Shown here: in pieces, positions 19,763-28,052 of the stretch | Layout of the letters: every line of letters begins with the position of its first letter | Position numbering within the stretch: position 1 is the first letter of the stretch | Origin: CAWCUU01 sp963798855 | GTDB lineage: Bacteria; Gemmatimonadota; Gemmatimonadetes; Longimicrobiales; RSA9 | DNA length: 64,000 nucleotides | Direction: 5' to 3' | Assembly (NCBI GenBank): GCA_963798855.1 | Contig: CAWCUU010000001.1 | Span: 868,001 to 932,000, forward strand | Notes under the pieces: model-generated | Told to the model about the DNA's origin: nothing | What the model saw: the letters and a program-made list of their open reading frames with translations, nothing else | Databases searched by the model: none | Position numbers and translations under genes: made by a program

Positions 19763-20175
19763 GGATCCGGCTCTACGATCTGGCACACGCACGCTCGGGC
19801 GACAAGGGAGACACCGCGAACGTCGGCATCATCGCGCGCGACGGACGCGACTACCCGATCCTGCTCGAGCAGGTCACGGCGGAGCGGGTGAAGGAGCACT
19901 TCGGCGCGACCGTCCGGGGCACGGTCGAGCGCTTCGAGCTGCCGAACCTGAACGCCCTGAACTTTCTGCTGCACAACGCGCTCGGTGGTGGCGGCACGGT
20001 GTCGCTGATGACCGACGCGCAGGGGAAGACGTTTTCGACGGCGCTGCTGCGCATGGAGCTGGATGTCCCGGACGAGGTCGCTCGCCGTGCCCGTGCGGCG
20101 CGAGAGCGAGCTCGCGCGGCTGCGCGGTCGGCGAGCACGGCGGATCGGAAGCGCGGCTCGGAGGAGGCGGTATGA
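19759..20175 (+). CDS. Small AtuA-related protein (ferredoxin-like fold domain)
   Basis: 138-aa protein matching the C-terminal AtuA-like domain that is fused to AtuA in some species. The N-terminus IRLYDLAHARSGDKGDTANVG is the family hallmark; FELPNLNALNFLLHNALGGGG follows near residue 60. The last 35 residues are Ala/Arg-rich and probably disordered. ATG overlaps the AtuA stop, and its stop overlaps the crotonase ATG. A role as second subunit of the AtuA complex is inferred from fusion and coupling. Confidence 0.8.
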   Translation: MRIRLYDLAHARSGDKGDTANVGIIARDGRDYPILLEQVTAERVKEHFGATVRGTVERFELPNLNALNFLLHNALGGGGTVSLMTDAQGKTFSTALLRMELDVPDEVARRARAARERARAAARSASTADRKRGSEEAV

Positions 20176-20960
20176 CCGGAGATGCGGGCGTCCGCTACGA
20201 GATAGCGGAGGGCGGTATCGCGACGATCGTGCTCGACCGGCCAGCCAAGCGGAACGCACTCGATCGCGAAACGATCTCCGGGATCGGCGATGCGCTCGCG
20301 CGGGCCGAGCGGGACGAAGCGGTGCGGGTGATCCTGCTGCGAGGGGAGGGCCCCGACTTCTGCGCCGGTGCGGACCTCTCCGAGCTGGAGCGGATCGCGA
20401 TCGGCGCCGGCCCCGAGGAGAACGTCCGCGCGGCCGAGGAGCTCGGTCGCCTGCTGCTCGCGATCCGACGGGTCGGCAAGCCGGTCATCGCGGCGGTGCA
20501 CGGCCACGCGCTCGCGGGCGGAGCGGGTCTGGCGACTGCTTGCGACATCGTGCTCGCGAGCGACGACGCCCGCTTCGGCTACCCGGAGGTCAAGCTCGGC
20601 TTCGTACCGGCAATGGTGATGGGGCTGCTGCGACGCATGCTCGGGGAAAAGGCCGCGTTCCAGCTCGTGGCGCTCGGCGACGAGATCGATGCGGCCGAGG
20701 CGCGCCGGCTCGGCATCGTCACCGGCATCGTTCCCGCAGCGACCTTCGGTGCCGACGTGGCGGCCTACGCGGCGCGTCTGTCGCGACGGTCGCCGTCGGC
20801 GCTGCGCCTGATCAAGCGCCTTTTCTACGGTATCGACGGCGCGTCCATCGGGGACGCGATCGCGCGCGGTGCCGAGGTGAATGCGCTGGCGCGCATGACG
20901 GAGGACACCCGGGCCGGGGTGCGCCGCTTCCTCGAGCGCGGCGGCGGGGACTCCGCCTGA
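20172..20960 (+). CDS. Enoyl-CoA hydratase/isomerase family protein (LiuC/AtuE-like)
   Basis: 262-aa crotonase-fold enzyme acting on an acyl-CoA. The oxyanion segment FCAGADLSEL and the catalytic-loop segment ALAGGAGLATACD are seen. The first catalytic Glu of classical hydratases (GGGCELA) is replaced here by Gly, while the second is kept (GYPEVKLGF). Methylglutaconyl-CoA and isohexenylglutaconyl-CoA hydratases have similar loops, and this agrees with the AtuA neighbours. Start ATG overlaps the preceding stop. Substrate assignment is tentative. Confidence 0.82.
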   Translation: MTGDAGVRYEIAEGGIATIVLDRPAKRNALDRETISGIGDALARAERDEAVRVILLRGEGPDFCAGADLSELERIAIGAGPEENVRAAEELGRLLLAIRRVGKPVIAAVHGHALAGGAGLATACDIVLASDDARFGYPEVKLGFVPAMVMGLLRRMLGEKAAFQLVALGDEIDAAEARRLGIVTGIVPAATFGADVAAYAARLSRRSPSALRLIKRLFYGIDGASIGDAIARGAEVNALARMTEDTRAGVRRFLERGGGDSA

Positions 20961-21154
20961 TGGGGTTGTTCCGCCCCTCGCGCGAGCGGCGCGGCGCCGA
21001 CCGCTGGCTCGACGCCAAGCTTCTGCTCTTCTCCCTCGGCGGCGCGGTGGGCGTATCCGGGATGCTGCTCGACAGGGAGTGGCTCGTCCTCACCGGCATC
21101 GCGATCCTCGTCGTCGGCTTCCTGCTCCGCTTTCTGCCGCGGGACGAGGAGTAG
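20960..21154 (+). CDS. Small two-helix membrane protein, unknown function
   Basis: 64-aa protein with a basic N-terminus (RPSRERRG) and two hydrophobic helices (about residues 20-37 and 42-60), ending in RFLPRDEE. ATG 20960 shares its A with the crotonase stop TGA, so it is likely the last gene of the AtuA operon. No family recognised. Confidence 0.55.
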   Translation: MGLFRPSRERRGADRWLDAKLLLFSLGGAVGVSGMLLDREWLVLTGIAILVVGFLLRFLPRDEE

Positions 21155-21201
21155 GCCCACCTCGCCATTCCGTTGGCCCGCCCGAGCGGTAACGCTTCGG
21201 G

Positions 21202-22908
21202 ATGCACGCTACCATGGACGAAGCCCGGGCGGCGCTCCGCGCCACGTTCGGCTACCCCGATTTCCGCGGCGTGCAGCCGCGGGCCGTCGAGGCTGTCCTC
21301 GGCGGCCGCGATGTCCTCGTGCTGATGCCGACAGGTGGAGGCAAGAGCCTCTGCTACCAGGTACCGGCGCTGCTTCTGCAGGGACTGGCGCTGGTGATCA
21401 GTCCGCTCATCTCGCTGATGGATGATCAGGTCGCGACGCTGCGGCGCCGGGGTGTCCGCGCCGCCGCGGCGCACGGCGGGGTCTCGCCGGGAGAAATCGA
21501 GCGCGCGCTCGAGGATGCGGCATCCGGTGCGCTGCGACTCCTCTACCTGGCACCCGAGCGCCTCTCCAGCCCGCGGTTCCGCGACCGCCTGCGAGGGCTT
21601 CGGATTGGCCTGCTCGTCGTGGATGAGGCGCACTGCGTCTCCCAGTGGGGGCACGGATTCCGACCGTCCTACCTCGGTCTCGGCGCCGTGCGCGACCGGC
21701 TCCGCTGTCCTGCGCTGGCGCTGACGGCGACGGCGACCCCGGAGATCCGCGCCAATGTGATCGCCTTGCTGCGTCTCCGATCACCGCTGGTTCTCGCGGG
21801 CGGGTTCGATCGCCCGAACCTGTACTGGTCGGCGGAGCGGCTGCGCGACGAGGTGGGGAAGGACCGCCGGCTGCTCGCGCTGCTGCGGGACGATCGGAGC
21901 GGCGGCAGCCGGATCGTTTACACCGCCACCCGCCGCACAGCGGCCGCCCTGGCCGACTTCATCTCGCGCCGGGGAGCGCCGGCCGTGGCCTATCACGCGG
22001 GCCTGCCAACGGAAGTTCGAGCTCGCCTCCAGGAGCGGTTCATGAGCGGGGAGGTGCGCACCATCGTCGCGACGAGCGCGTTCGGGATGGGGATCGACAA
22101 GCCGGACGTGCGGCTGGTGATCCACCACCAGCTGCCGGGTTCGCTGGAAGCCTACTACCAGGAGGCAGGCCGGGCCGGTCGCGATGGGGCCGAGGCCCGC
22201 TGCCGGCTGCTGCATTCGCCGCGCGATCTGACCACCCAGCGCTTCCTGATCGAGCAGGCCTTTCCGCCCGAGCCTATCGTGCGCGCGGTGCACGATGCTC
22301 TCTCGCGGGCCGCCGTCAGGGGCGGACGACGCGGGTTGGACGCCCACGAGATCGCACGCGAAGTCCCCGCCGCCCGTGGAAAGGGGCAGGTGGAGGCCGC
22401 GCTGCGGATCCTTCACATCGCTGGCGCCGTCGCCCCCGTCACGACCGCCGGGGAAAGGCCGCACCTTCGCCTGATCGCTGGCTTCTCGCGCCTGCGCGCG
22501 GAGCTCGGCCGGCCGGCGCTCGCCGTCGAGCTTGCGCTGCTCGACGGGCTCCTGGCGGCACATGGATCCCGCCTCCGCGACGGTGTCACCCTGGACTGGG
22601 CGGAGCTCGGTCGGCTCGGGCCGTCGCGCCAGGAGGCGGTGCGTGTTCTGGAAGCTCTCCATCGGGCAGCCATCCTCGACTGGAGGCCGCCGCCGGCGGG
22701 CCGGTTCAGGGCCGTCACTGCAGGAGGAGGCTCGTCATTCGATGCGTCGGCCCTGCGCGCCGAGCGGAGCCGTGAGCTGCGTCGCCTCGGCGATCTGGCC
22801 CGCTACGCGCGCCACCGCCGCTGCCGCCGTGCCTTCCTGCTGCGCTACTTCGGAGAGCGAGCCCAGCGTCGCTGCGCGGCCTGTGACCGGTGCGCGCCGG
22901 ACGGCTGA
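21202..22908 (+). CDS. RecQ-family ATP-dependent DNA helicase
   Basis: 568-aa 3'-5' superfamily 2 helicase for recombination and repair. Motif 0 FGYPDFRGVQ, motif I MPTGGGKSLCYQ, motif II VVDEAHCVSQWG, motif III LTATATPEIR, motif V TSAFGMGIDKPDVR and motif VI QEAGRAGRDG are all present. The zinc site (a Cys before RRAFLLRYFGE, then CAACDRC) lies at the extreme C-terminus (about residues 540-565) rather than directly after the helicase core as in E. coli RecQ; no HRDC domain is visible. ATG 21214 is an alternative start. It looks monocistronic. Confidence 0.9.
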   Translation: MHATMDEARAALRATFGYPDFRGVQPRAVEAVLGGRDVLVLMPTGGGKSLCYQVPALLLQGLALVISPLISLMDDQVATLRRRGVRAAAAHGGVSPGEIERALEDAASGALRLLYLAPERLSSPRFRDRLRGLRIGLLVVDEAHCVSQWGHGFRPSYLGLGAVRDRLRCPALALTATATPEIRANVIALLRLRSPLVLAGGFDRPNLYWSAERLRDEVGKDRRLLALLRDDRSGGSRIVYTATRRTAAALADFISRRGAPAVAYHAGLPTEVRARLQERFMSGEVRTIVATSAFGMGIDKPDVRLVIHHQLPGSLEAYYQEAGRAGRDGAEARCRLLHSPRDLTTQRFLIEQAFPPEPIVRAVHDALSRAAVRGGRRGLDAHEIAREVPAARGKGQVEAALRILHIAGAVAPVTTAGERPHLRLIAGFSRLRAELGRPALAVELALLDGLLAAHGSRLRDGVTLDWAELGRLGPSRQEAVRVLEALHRAAILDWRPPPAGRFRAVTAGGGSSFDASALRAERSRELRRLGDLARYARHRRCRRAFLLRYFGERAQRRCAACDRCAPDG

Positions 22909-22953
22909 CGTCCGACCGCGCGGGCTTTACGGTCCCCCCGGCTGTCGGTAACT

Positions 22954-22972
22954 TACCCCGAAATCTGGGGTA
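22954..22972. promoter_or_regulatory. Inverted repeat TACCCC-N7-GGGGTA upstream of the acyl-CoA dehydrogenase
   Basis: Six-base arms with a 7-base spacer end 44 bp before the ATG at 23017. It could be an operator or a small RNA hairpin. It is the only dyad in the 108-bp gap between recQ and the dehydrogenase. Confidence 0.3.
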
Positions 22973-23016
22973 GTGAGCCAACTGCCGTTTTCGTCGGACT
23001 GGGGGGCGCGGGCTGG

Positions 23017-24237
23017 ATGGAACCGTATCTTCGTGAGGAGCACGAGAAGCTGCGTGCAGCCGTGCGCGAATTCGCCGAGGCGGAGATCGCGCCGGTCGCC
23101 CGGATGTGCGACGAGGAGGGCCGTTTCCCCTGGGAGAACGTCGCGAAGATGGCCGATCTCGGCTACTTCGGGATCAACGTTCCGGAGAGCTTCGGCGGTC
23201 AGGGCCGCGACTATCTCTCCTACATCCTGACGATCGAAGAGCTGGCGCGCGTCGATGCGAGCCACTCCATCACCGTCAGCGCACACTCCACCCTCGGCCT
23301 CTCGCCGATCCTGAACTTCGGAACGGACGCGCAGAAGCGGCGCTTCCTGCCTCTGCTCGCGTCTGGACAGGTACTGGGTGGGTTCGGCCTCACGGAGCCG
23401 GGCGCCGGATCCGATGCGGCGGGCATGCGCACGGTCGCCGTACGCGAAAACGGGCATTACCGGATCAGCGGCAGCAAGATCTTCATCACTCACGCCGGCG
23501 TCGGCGAGATCTTCGTCATCACCGCGGTGACAGACCGCGAGGCGGGAACCCGCGGCATCAGCAGCTTCATCGTGACGAAGGAGACGACCGACCGGGCCGA
23601 AGCGGAGCGAGTGGGGGTCGGGCACGCGAGCGAGCTCGAGCCTTTCACGCGCGGAGTGCGGGCCGGGAAGAAGGAAGACAAGATGGGCTGGCGCGCCTCC
23701 GATACGCGCGAGCTGATCTTCGACAATGCCGAGGTTCCCGCCGAGAACCGCCTGGGCGATGAGGGGCAGGGGTTCGTCAACTTCATGAAGACGCTCGACG
23801 CCGGGCGGATCGGGATCGGCGCGCTCGCGCTCGGGCTCGCGCAGGGCGCGCTCGAGCGAACGCTCGCGTTCCTGGGCGTGAGGCGCCAGTTCGGTCGCGT
23901 GCTGACGGAGTTCGAAGGAGCGCAGTTCGCGCTCGCGGACATGGCGACGCAGATCCAGGCGGCGCGACACCTCGTCTATCACGCGGCCTCCCTGAAGGAG
24001 CGGGGCCGGCCGTTCGGTCGCGAGGCGGCAATGGCGAAGCTGTTCGCGAGCGAGCTCGCAATGCGAGCCACGACGGAGGCCGTCCAGCTCCACGGGGGGT
24101 ACGGCTACACCAACGACTATCCGGTCGAGCGGATGATGCGCGACGCGAAGATCTGCGAGATCGGCGAGGGGACGAGCGAGATCCAGCGGCTGGTCATCGC
24201 GCGGCACCTGCTCGCGGAGGCCGCGGGCACCGCCTGA
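23017..24237 (+). CDS. Acyl-CoA dehydrogenase
   Basis: 406-aa FAD flavoprotein that introduces the alpha,beta double bond into an acyl-CoA and passes electrons to ETF. Signature 1 is GLTEPGAGSDAAGMRT; the substrate-binding part GSKIFITHAG, the FAD region RRQFGR and the C-terminal HGGYGYTNDYPVERMMRDA follow. The catalytic Glu is in EIGEGTSEIQ. Length is normal for short/branched-chain types. It lies near the AtuA cluster and probably serves the same branched acyl-CoA catabolism. The stop overlaps the next ATG. Confidence 0.93.
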   Translation: MEPYLREEHEKLRAAVREFAEAEIAPVARMCDEEGRFPWENVAKMADLGYFGINVPESFGGQGRDYLSYILTIEELARVDASHSITVSAHSTLGLSPILNFGTDAQKRRFLPLLASGQVLGGFGLTEPGAGSDAAGMRTVAVRENGHYRISGSKIFITHAGVGEIFVITAVTDREAGTRGISSFIVTKETTDRAEAERVGVGHASELEPFTRGVRAGKKEDKMGWRASDTRELIFDNAEVPAENRLGDEGQGFVNFMKTLDAGRIGIGALALGLAQGALERTLAFLGVRRQFGRVLTEFEGAQFALADMATQIQAARHLVYHAASLKERGRPFGREAAMAKLFASELAMRATTEAVQLHGGYGYTNDYPVERMMRDAKICEIGEGTSEIQRLVIARHLLAEAAGTA

Positions 24238-24779
24238 TGGGTCGCTTCGACATCGGGCGCTGGCGAACGCGTCTCGGGTGGCTGGTCGCACCCCTGTTCG
24301 TCCTCCTGGCCAGACCGACGCCGCTCCTGCTCCTCGCGGGTCTGCTCCTGGCTCTCATCGGCCTCGCCATACGGGCCTGGGCCGCGGGCACGATCCGCAA
24401 GAAGGTCCGGCTCGCGACCGGCGGGCCCTACGCCCACACGCGCAACCCGCTCTACTTCGGTACCTTTCTCCTCGGCCTCGGGCTCGCGCTCGCGGCCGGC
24501 CGCTGGACTTTCGTGGCCGCGTTCGTCGCGTTCTTCGTCGCGATCTATGGCTCGACGATGCGCGGCGAGGCCCGCTGGCTGGAGAATCGATTCGGCGCCG
24601 ACTACCGCAGGTACGCGGACAGCGTGCCCCTGTTCCTCCCTCGCATGACGCCGTGGCGTCGCGAGAGCGCGGAAGATGGGTTCGACGCTCGCCGCTATCG
24701 CGGAAACAAGGAATACGAGGCCGCGCTCGGGACCTTCGCCGGGTTCCTGGTGCTCGCGGCCAAGATGATCTGGTGGTGA
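24237..24779 (+). CDS. Isoprenylcysteine carboxyl methyltransferase (ICMT/PEMT) family membrane protein
   Basis: 180-aa integral membrane protein with the ICMT/PEMT signature ATGGPYAHTRNPLYFGTFLLGLG near residue 60, followed by hydrophobic helices and EARWLENRFGADYRRY, which is typical of SAM-dependent methyltransferases acting on lipid-like substrates. ATG overlaps the acyl-CoA dehydrogenase stop. Substrate unknown. Confidence 0.8.
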   Translation: MGRFDIGRWRTRLGWLVAPLFVLLARPTPLLLLAGLLLALIGLAIRAWAAGTIRKKVRLATGGPYAHTRNPLYFGTFLLGLGLALAAGRWTFVAAFVAFFVAIYGSTMRGEARWLENRFGADYRRYADSVPLFLPRMTPWRRESAEDGFDARRYRGNKEYEAALGTFAGFLVLAAKMIWW

Positions 24780-24786
24780 AGCTTCC

Positions 24787-26319
24787 ATGAAGCGTGAAAT
24801 CCTGATCTCCGCCGCCGCGCTCGAGACGCGCGTGGCGATCCTCGAGGACGATCTCCTCGCCGAGGTGATGGTGGAGCGGCCCGACGCCGAGCGCATGGTC
24901 GGCAATGTCTATCTCGGGCGCGTGGAAGCCGTGCTGCCCGGGATACAGGCGGCATTCGTCGACGTGGGCGCCGAGAAGGCCGCGTTCCTGCACGTTTCCG
25001 ACGTGCTGCGCGAGAATGGCGATGCGGACGACGACGACGACGAGCCCAATGACGGGAGACGTCGCCGCTACCCGGATGTACCGATCCAGGACGTCGTCAA
25101 GAAGGGCGAGAACCTGATGGTCCAGGTCACGAAGGAGCCGATCAGCACGAAGGGGCCGCGCGTCACCGCGCAGGTCTCGCTGCCCGGCCGGTTCGTCGTC
25201 TACATGCCCTTCTCGAAGCACATCGGCGTCAGCCGCAAGATCGACGATCGCGAAGAGCGCTCCCGGCTGCGCTCGCTCGCCCGCGAGATCGTGCCCAAGG
25301 ATGCCGGTGGCGTCATCATCCGCACGGTCGGAGAGGAGCTCACGCGCGAGACGTTCGAGCGCGAGTTCAACACGCTGCACAAGACGTGGAAGAAGATTCA
25401 GAAGCGGAGCAAGGGAGTCCGTCCTCCGGCGTTGATCCACCAGGAGGCGAAGCTCACCAGCGGCATCATCCGCGACGTCTTCAGCGAGAAGGTCGACGCG
25501 CTCATCATCGACAGCCGCGAGGTCTACAAAGAGGTCGAGCAGTACCTGAACGGCGTCGATCCGAGCCTGCTCGCCCGCGTCCACCTCTACGAGGAGCCGG
25601 TCCCGCTCTTCGACAAGTACGGCATCGAGGAGGCGATCCGGGAGGCGTTTCAGCGAAAGGTGGATCTGCCGAGCGGCGGTCACATCATCATCGAGCCGAC
25701 CGAGGCTCTCGTCTCCATCGACGTGAACACCGGGCGCAACACGGGTCGCCGCGACCCCGAGAAGACGATCCTCAAGACGAACATGGAAGCCGCCCGCGAA
25801 ATCGCACGCCAGCTGCGGCTCCGCGACATCGGCGGCATCATCGTCGTCGACTTCATCGACATGGAGTCACGGTCGGATCAGGACCGCGTGATGCAGGAGC
25901 TGCGCACGTACCTGAATCGCGACCGCGCTCGCACGAAGGCGTTCCAGATCTCGGAGCTCGGGCTCGTCGAGATGACGCGTCAGCGCGTCCGCCCGTCGCT
26001 ATACGCGACGTTGACGGAACCGTGTATCCACTGTGGCGGAGCGGGACGCGTGTTCCGACCTCCGACGGTCGTGCGTCGCATCGAGCGCGCGATCCGGCGC
26101 GCTTCCGTGATCGCGCAGGAGAAGCAGGTCACCGTCCGGGTACATCCGCAGGTCGCCCTCCACATCCTCGAGGAGGAGCCGGCCTTCCTGCGGCGCCTGG
26201 AGTCGAGCTATTCGCTCGAGCTCGATCTGCGCGACGATCCTTTGATGCGCCAGGACGAGTTCCGCCTGCTGAGTGGCCCCGCCCAGGTCGATGTGACGCA
26301 GAGATACTCGCTCGAGTAG
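24787..26319 (+). CDS. rng: Ribonuclease E/G family endoribonuclease
   Basis: 510-aa RNase G-type enzyme for RNA decay and rRNA processing. An N-terminal S1 domain (GNVYLGRVEAVLPGIQAAFVD) has an acidic insertion of Asp/Glu residues (about residues 78-95) in its loop. The DNase I-like catalytic core has the two metal-binding aspartates in VSIDVNTG and VVDFIDM, and the zinc link is CIHCGGAGR. It lacks the long RNase E scaffold tail. It stands 5' of rplU-rpmA, an order also known from other phyla. Confidence 0.93.
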   Translation: MKREILISAAALETRVAILEDDLLAEVMVERPDAERMVGNVYLGRVEAVLPGIQAAFVDVGAEKAAFLHVSDVLRENGDADDDDDEPNDGRRRRYPDVPIQDVVKKGENLMVQVTKEPISTKGPRVTAQVSLPGRFVVYMPFSKHIGVSRKIDDREERSRLRSLAREIVPKDAGGVIIRTVGEELTRETFEREFNTLHKTWKKIQKRSKGVRPPALIHQEAKLTSGIIRDVFSEKVDALIIDSREVYKEVEQYLNGVDPSLLARVHLYEEPVPLFDKYGIEEAIREAFQRKVDLPSGGHIIIEPTEALVSIDVNTGRNTGRRDPEKTILKTNMEAAREIARQLRLRDIGGIIVVDFIDMESRSDQDRVMQELRTYLNRDRARTKAFQISELGLVEMTRQRVRPSLYATLTEPCIHCGGAGRVFRPPTVVRRIERAIRRASVIAQEKQVTVRVHPQVALHILEEEPAFLRRLESSYSLELDLRDDPLMRQDEFRLLSGPAQVDVTQRYSLE

Positions 26320-26380
26320 GAGATCGCCGAGAAGAACGCCATGCTCGGCGGCGGCTCCGCGGTGGCATCAAGCCTTGACC

Positions 26381-26402
26381 GGGCCGCAGCGCTTCGCGGC
26401 CC
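26381..26402. other. Hairpin GGGCCGC/GCGGCCC downstream of the RNase G gene
   Basis: Perfect 7-bp stem with an 8-base loop, about 60 bp after the RNase G stop. It is not followed by a T-run, so it is not a standard intrinsic terminator; it may attenuate transcription or stabilise the 3' end. Confidence 0.35.
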
Positions 26403-26524
26403 GAGGCGCCGCGAAGCCGCGCGCGCTGGCGTGGGCCGGCAACGGTAACGATATTGAAGCCGATCCCGTCGGTCCGGCTCCCGGACTGCGGGCGCTCTCC
26501 GTTCACAGGCGAAAGGAGCCGGTT

Positions 26525-26956
26525 ATGGCGGAACCGAGTGGCGACAGGATCAAGGTGATCCTGCGCTGGGTCCAGATCCTCGATAAGCTCGAGCCATTCT
26601 TCAAGGAGAAGGGCGAGTTCCGCTTCACTGCCCGCGTGACTCCCGACGACGGACCGACTCGGGAGACCCGCCTGCCGGAGAAGGGGCACTTCGAGATCTC
26701 CGACCACCCCGCCTGGAACCGGCTCGGGCTCGACAAGGTGATCTTCGAGGGCACCGTGCGAAATCACCTGCGCGTGGAGCTGCAGGGCGAGGAGCTGGAT
26801 TTCCTCAGCGCGAACGACCGGCTCGAGGACTACGCGCGCGAGTTCGACGGCCCGCCGGCCGACTGGCTCGGCCGCTATATGCCGGGCGATGAGGTCCCCG
26901 GCGATCCAGAGAACCTCTCGAACTGGCGCATCGCTTACGAAATCCTGCGCGGCTGA
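26525..26956 (+). CDS. Conserved hypothetical protein, 143 aa
   Basis: 143-aa soluble protein with no signal or membrane helix. It is a mix of predicted strands and helices (WVQILDKLEPFFKEKGEFRF; DHPAWNRLGLDKVIFEG; SNWRIAYEIL). ATG 26525 is supported by AAAGGAG ending about 6 nt upstream, the clearest Shine-Dalgarno in this stretch. It lies between RNase G and ribosomal protein L21. The length and strand pattern do not match a family I can name. Confidence 0.7.
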   Translation: MAEPSGDRIKVILRWVQILDKLEPFFKEKGEFRFTARVTPDDGPTRETRLPEKGHFEISDHPAWNRLGLDKVIFEGTVRNHLRVELQGEELDFLSANDRLEDYAREFDGPPADWLGRYMPGDEVPGDPENLSNWRIAYEILRG

Positions 26957-27013
26957 ATGAGGAGCGGCCCGGGCGGAGGCGAAGCGCGGGGCTGGAATCT
27001 CGCTCGCGCCAGC

Positions 27014-27042
27014 TTGACTTCTGGCCCGGATTAGCCGAAATT
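27014..27042 (+). promoter_or_regulatory. Candidate promoter of rplU-rpmA
   Basis: TTGACT at 27014-27019, 17-nt spacer, GAAATT at 27037-27042, about 47 nt before the L21 ATG. The -35 is close to consensus and the -10 is weak. Confidence 0.35.
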
Positions 27043-27088
27043 GCGCGTTCTGTAATCGTACCTGATCGACACCGCCGAACTGAAGACC

Positions 27089-27430
27089 ATGTACGCGATT
27101 ATCCGCACGGGCGGCAAGCAGTTCCGCGCCGAGCCCGGCCGCAAGATCCGCATTCCGTCCCTCGACGCCGACGTCGGCGAGACGGTGACGTTCGAGGAGG
27201 TCCTGCTGGCAAGCGGAGACGACGGCGTGCAGCTCGGCGCGCCCACCGTTGCCGGTGCGGCCGTGACGGCCGAGGTCGTCGGTCACGGTCGAGGCGAGAA
27301 GATCATCGTCTTCAAATGGAAGCGCCGCAAGAACTACCGCCGCAAGCAGGGGCATCGCCAGGGGTACACGGAGGTGAGGATTGCGGACGTCTCGCTGAGC
27401 GGCGCGAAGACGAAGGAGCCGGAGGAGTAG
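27089..27430 (+). CDS. rplU: 50S ribosomal protein L21
   Basis: 113-aa large-subunit protein. The N-terminus MYAIIRTGGKQFRAEPG and the basic FKWKRRKNYRRKQGHRQ segment are diagnostic. L27 starts one nucleotide after its stop. The C-terminal extension after the core is short and acidic. Confidence 0.97.
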   Translation: MYAIIRTGGKQFRAEPGRKIRIPSLDADVGETVTFEEVLLASGDDGVQLGAPTVAGAAVTAEVVGHGRGEKIIVFKWKRRKNYRRKQGHRQGYTEVRIADVSLSGAKTKEPEE

Positions 27431-27431
27431 G

Positions 27432-27689
27432 ATGGCACACAAGAAAGGGGTCGGCTCGACCCGCAACGGCCGGGACTCGAACCCGCAATATCTCGGCGTG
27501 AAAAAGTACGGTGGAGAGCAGGTGATCGCCGGCAACATCATCGTGCGCCAGCGGGGCACCCGTTTTCATCCGGGCTTCAATGTCGGCCGCGGCAAGGATG
27601 ACACGCTGTTCGCGCTCGTCGACGGTGTGGTCAAGTTCGAGCGTCGCGGCCGCGGTCGTAAGCAGATCTCGGTATATCCCGCGGAGTAG
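27432..27689 (+). CDS. rpmA: 50S ribosomal protein L27
   Basis: 85-aa protein with the expected N-terminus MAHKKGVGSTRNGRDSNPQ, which reaches the peptidyl-transferase centre, then VIVRQRGTRFHPG-like and VKFERRGRGRKQ segments. It begins directly with MAHKKG, so it has no cleavable N-terminal extension of the Firmicutes type. It is followed by an intrinsic terminator, so rplU-rpmA form their own unit. Confidence 0.97.
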   Translation: MAHKKGVGSTRNGRDSNPQYLGVKKYGGEQVIAGNIIVRQRGTRFHPGFNVGRGKDDTLFALVDGVVKFERRGRGRKQISVYPAE

Positions 27690-27713
27690 CGGCGGACGGA
27701 GGTCGGGTGCATC

Positions 27714-27748
27714 GGGTGTCCCCGGCGGCCGGGACGCCCTTTTTTTTT
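27714..27748 (+). terminator. Rho-independent terminator of rplU-rpmA
   Basis: Nine-base-pair stem GGGTGTCCC/GGGACGCCC with one G-T pair, 8-base loop, followed by nine T residues (27740-27748), 25 bp after the L27 stop. Confidence 0.85.
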
Positions 27749-28052
27749 GGCTCTCCACGTCGTATCTTGAGAAGGGCGGTGATCGCGTCCCCAGTTGCAT
27801 CCTTCCCGTGTGTGAATCCCCGGGAACCCTCGGCAGCCGATCGCGTAGATGCCGTAGGCGCCGCGTGGGTCGCAGGACCCACGGATCTGCCTCTGTGCGA
27901 GCGGGCACGAGTTCTGCCGTGCGGGCGCACGCCGCTCGTGACGCGGTCGGCAATAGGCCGATCGCTCGCCGTAGGGAGCGCTGTTCCGCTTCGAGCGTGT
28001 CGGGCCCGACGTCTGGTTCGGGCTTCGTTTCTCCTTCTTTCCCGATGAAAAA
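27749..28052 (+). promoter_or_regulatory. Long structured leader upstream of rho
   Basis: About 300 bp between the L27 terminator and the rho start contain no convincing gene. TATCTT at 27763-27768 is a possible -10. A perfect 8-bp hairpin CGTGGGTC/GACCCACG with a GCAG loop lies at 27864-27883. A long leader would suit autoregulation of rho by premature termination, known in other bacteria; this is inferred. Confidence 0.4.

Noticed and set aside
22927..24291. 454-codon minus-strand frame opposite the acyl-CoA dehydrogenase
   Set aside because: Mirror frame of a conserved enzyme; no start signal and no recognisable motif.
27707..28048. 113-codon frame between L27 and rho as a gene
   Set aside because: It begins inside the terminator, has no ribosome binding site and resembles no family; the region is better read as a leader.
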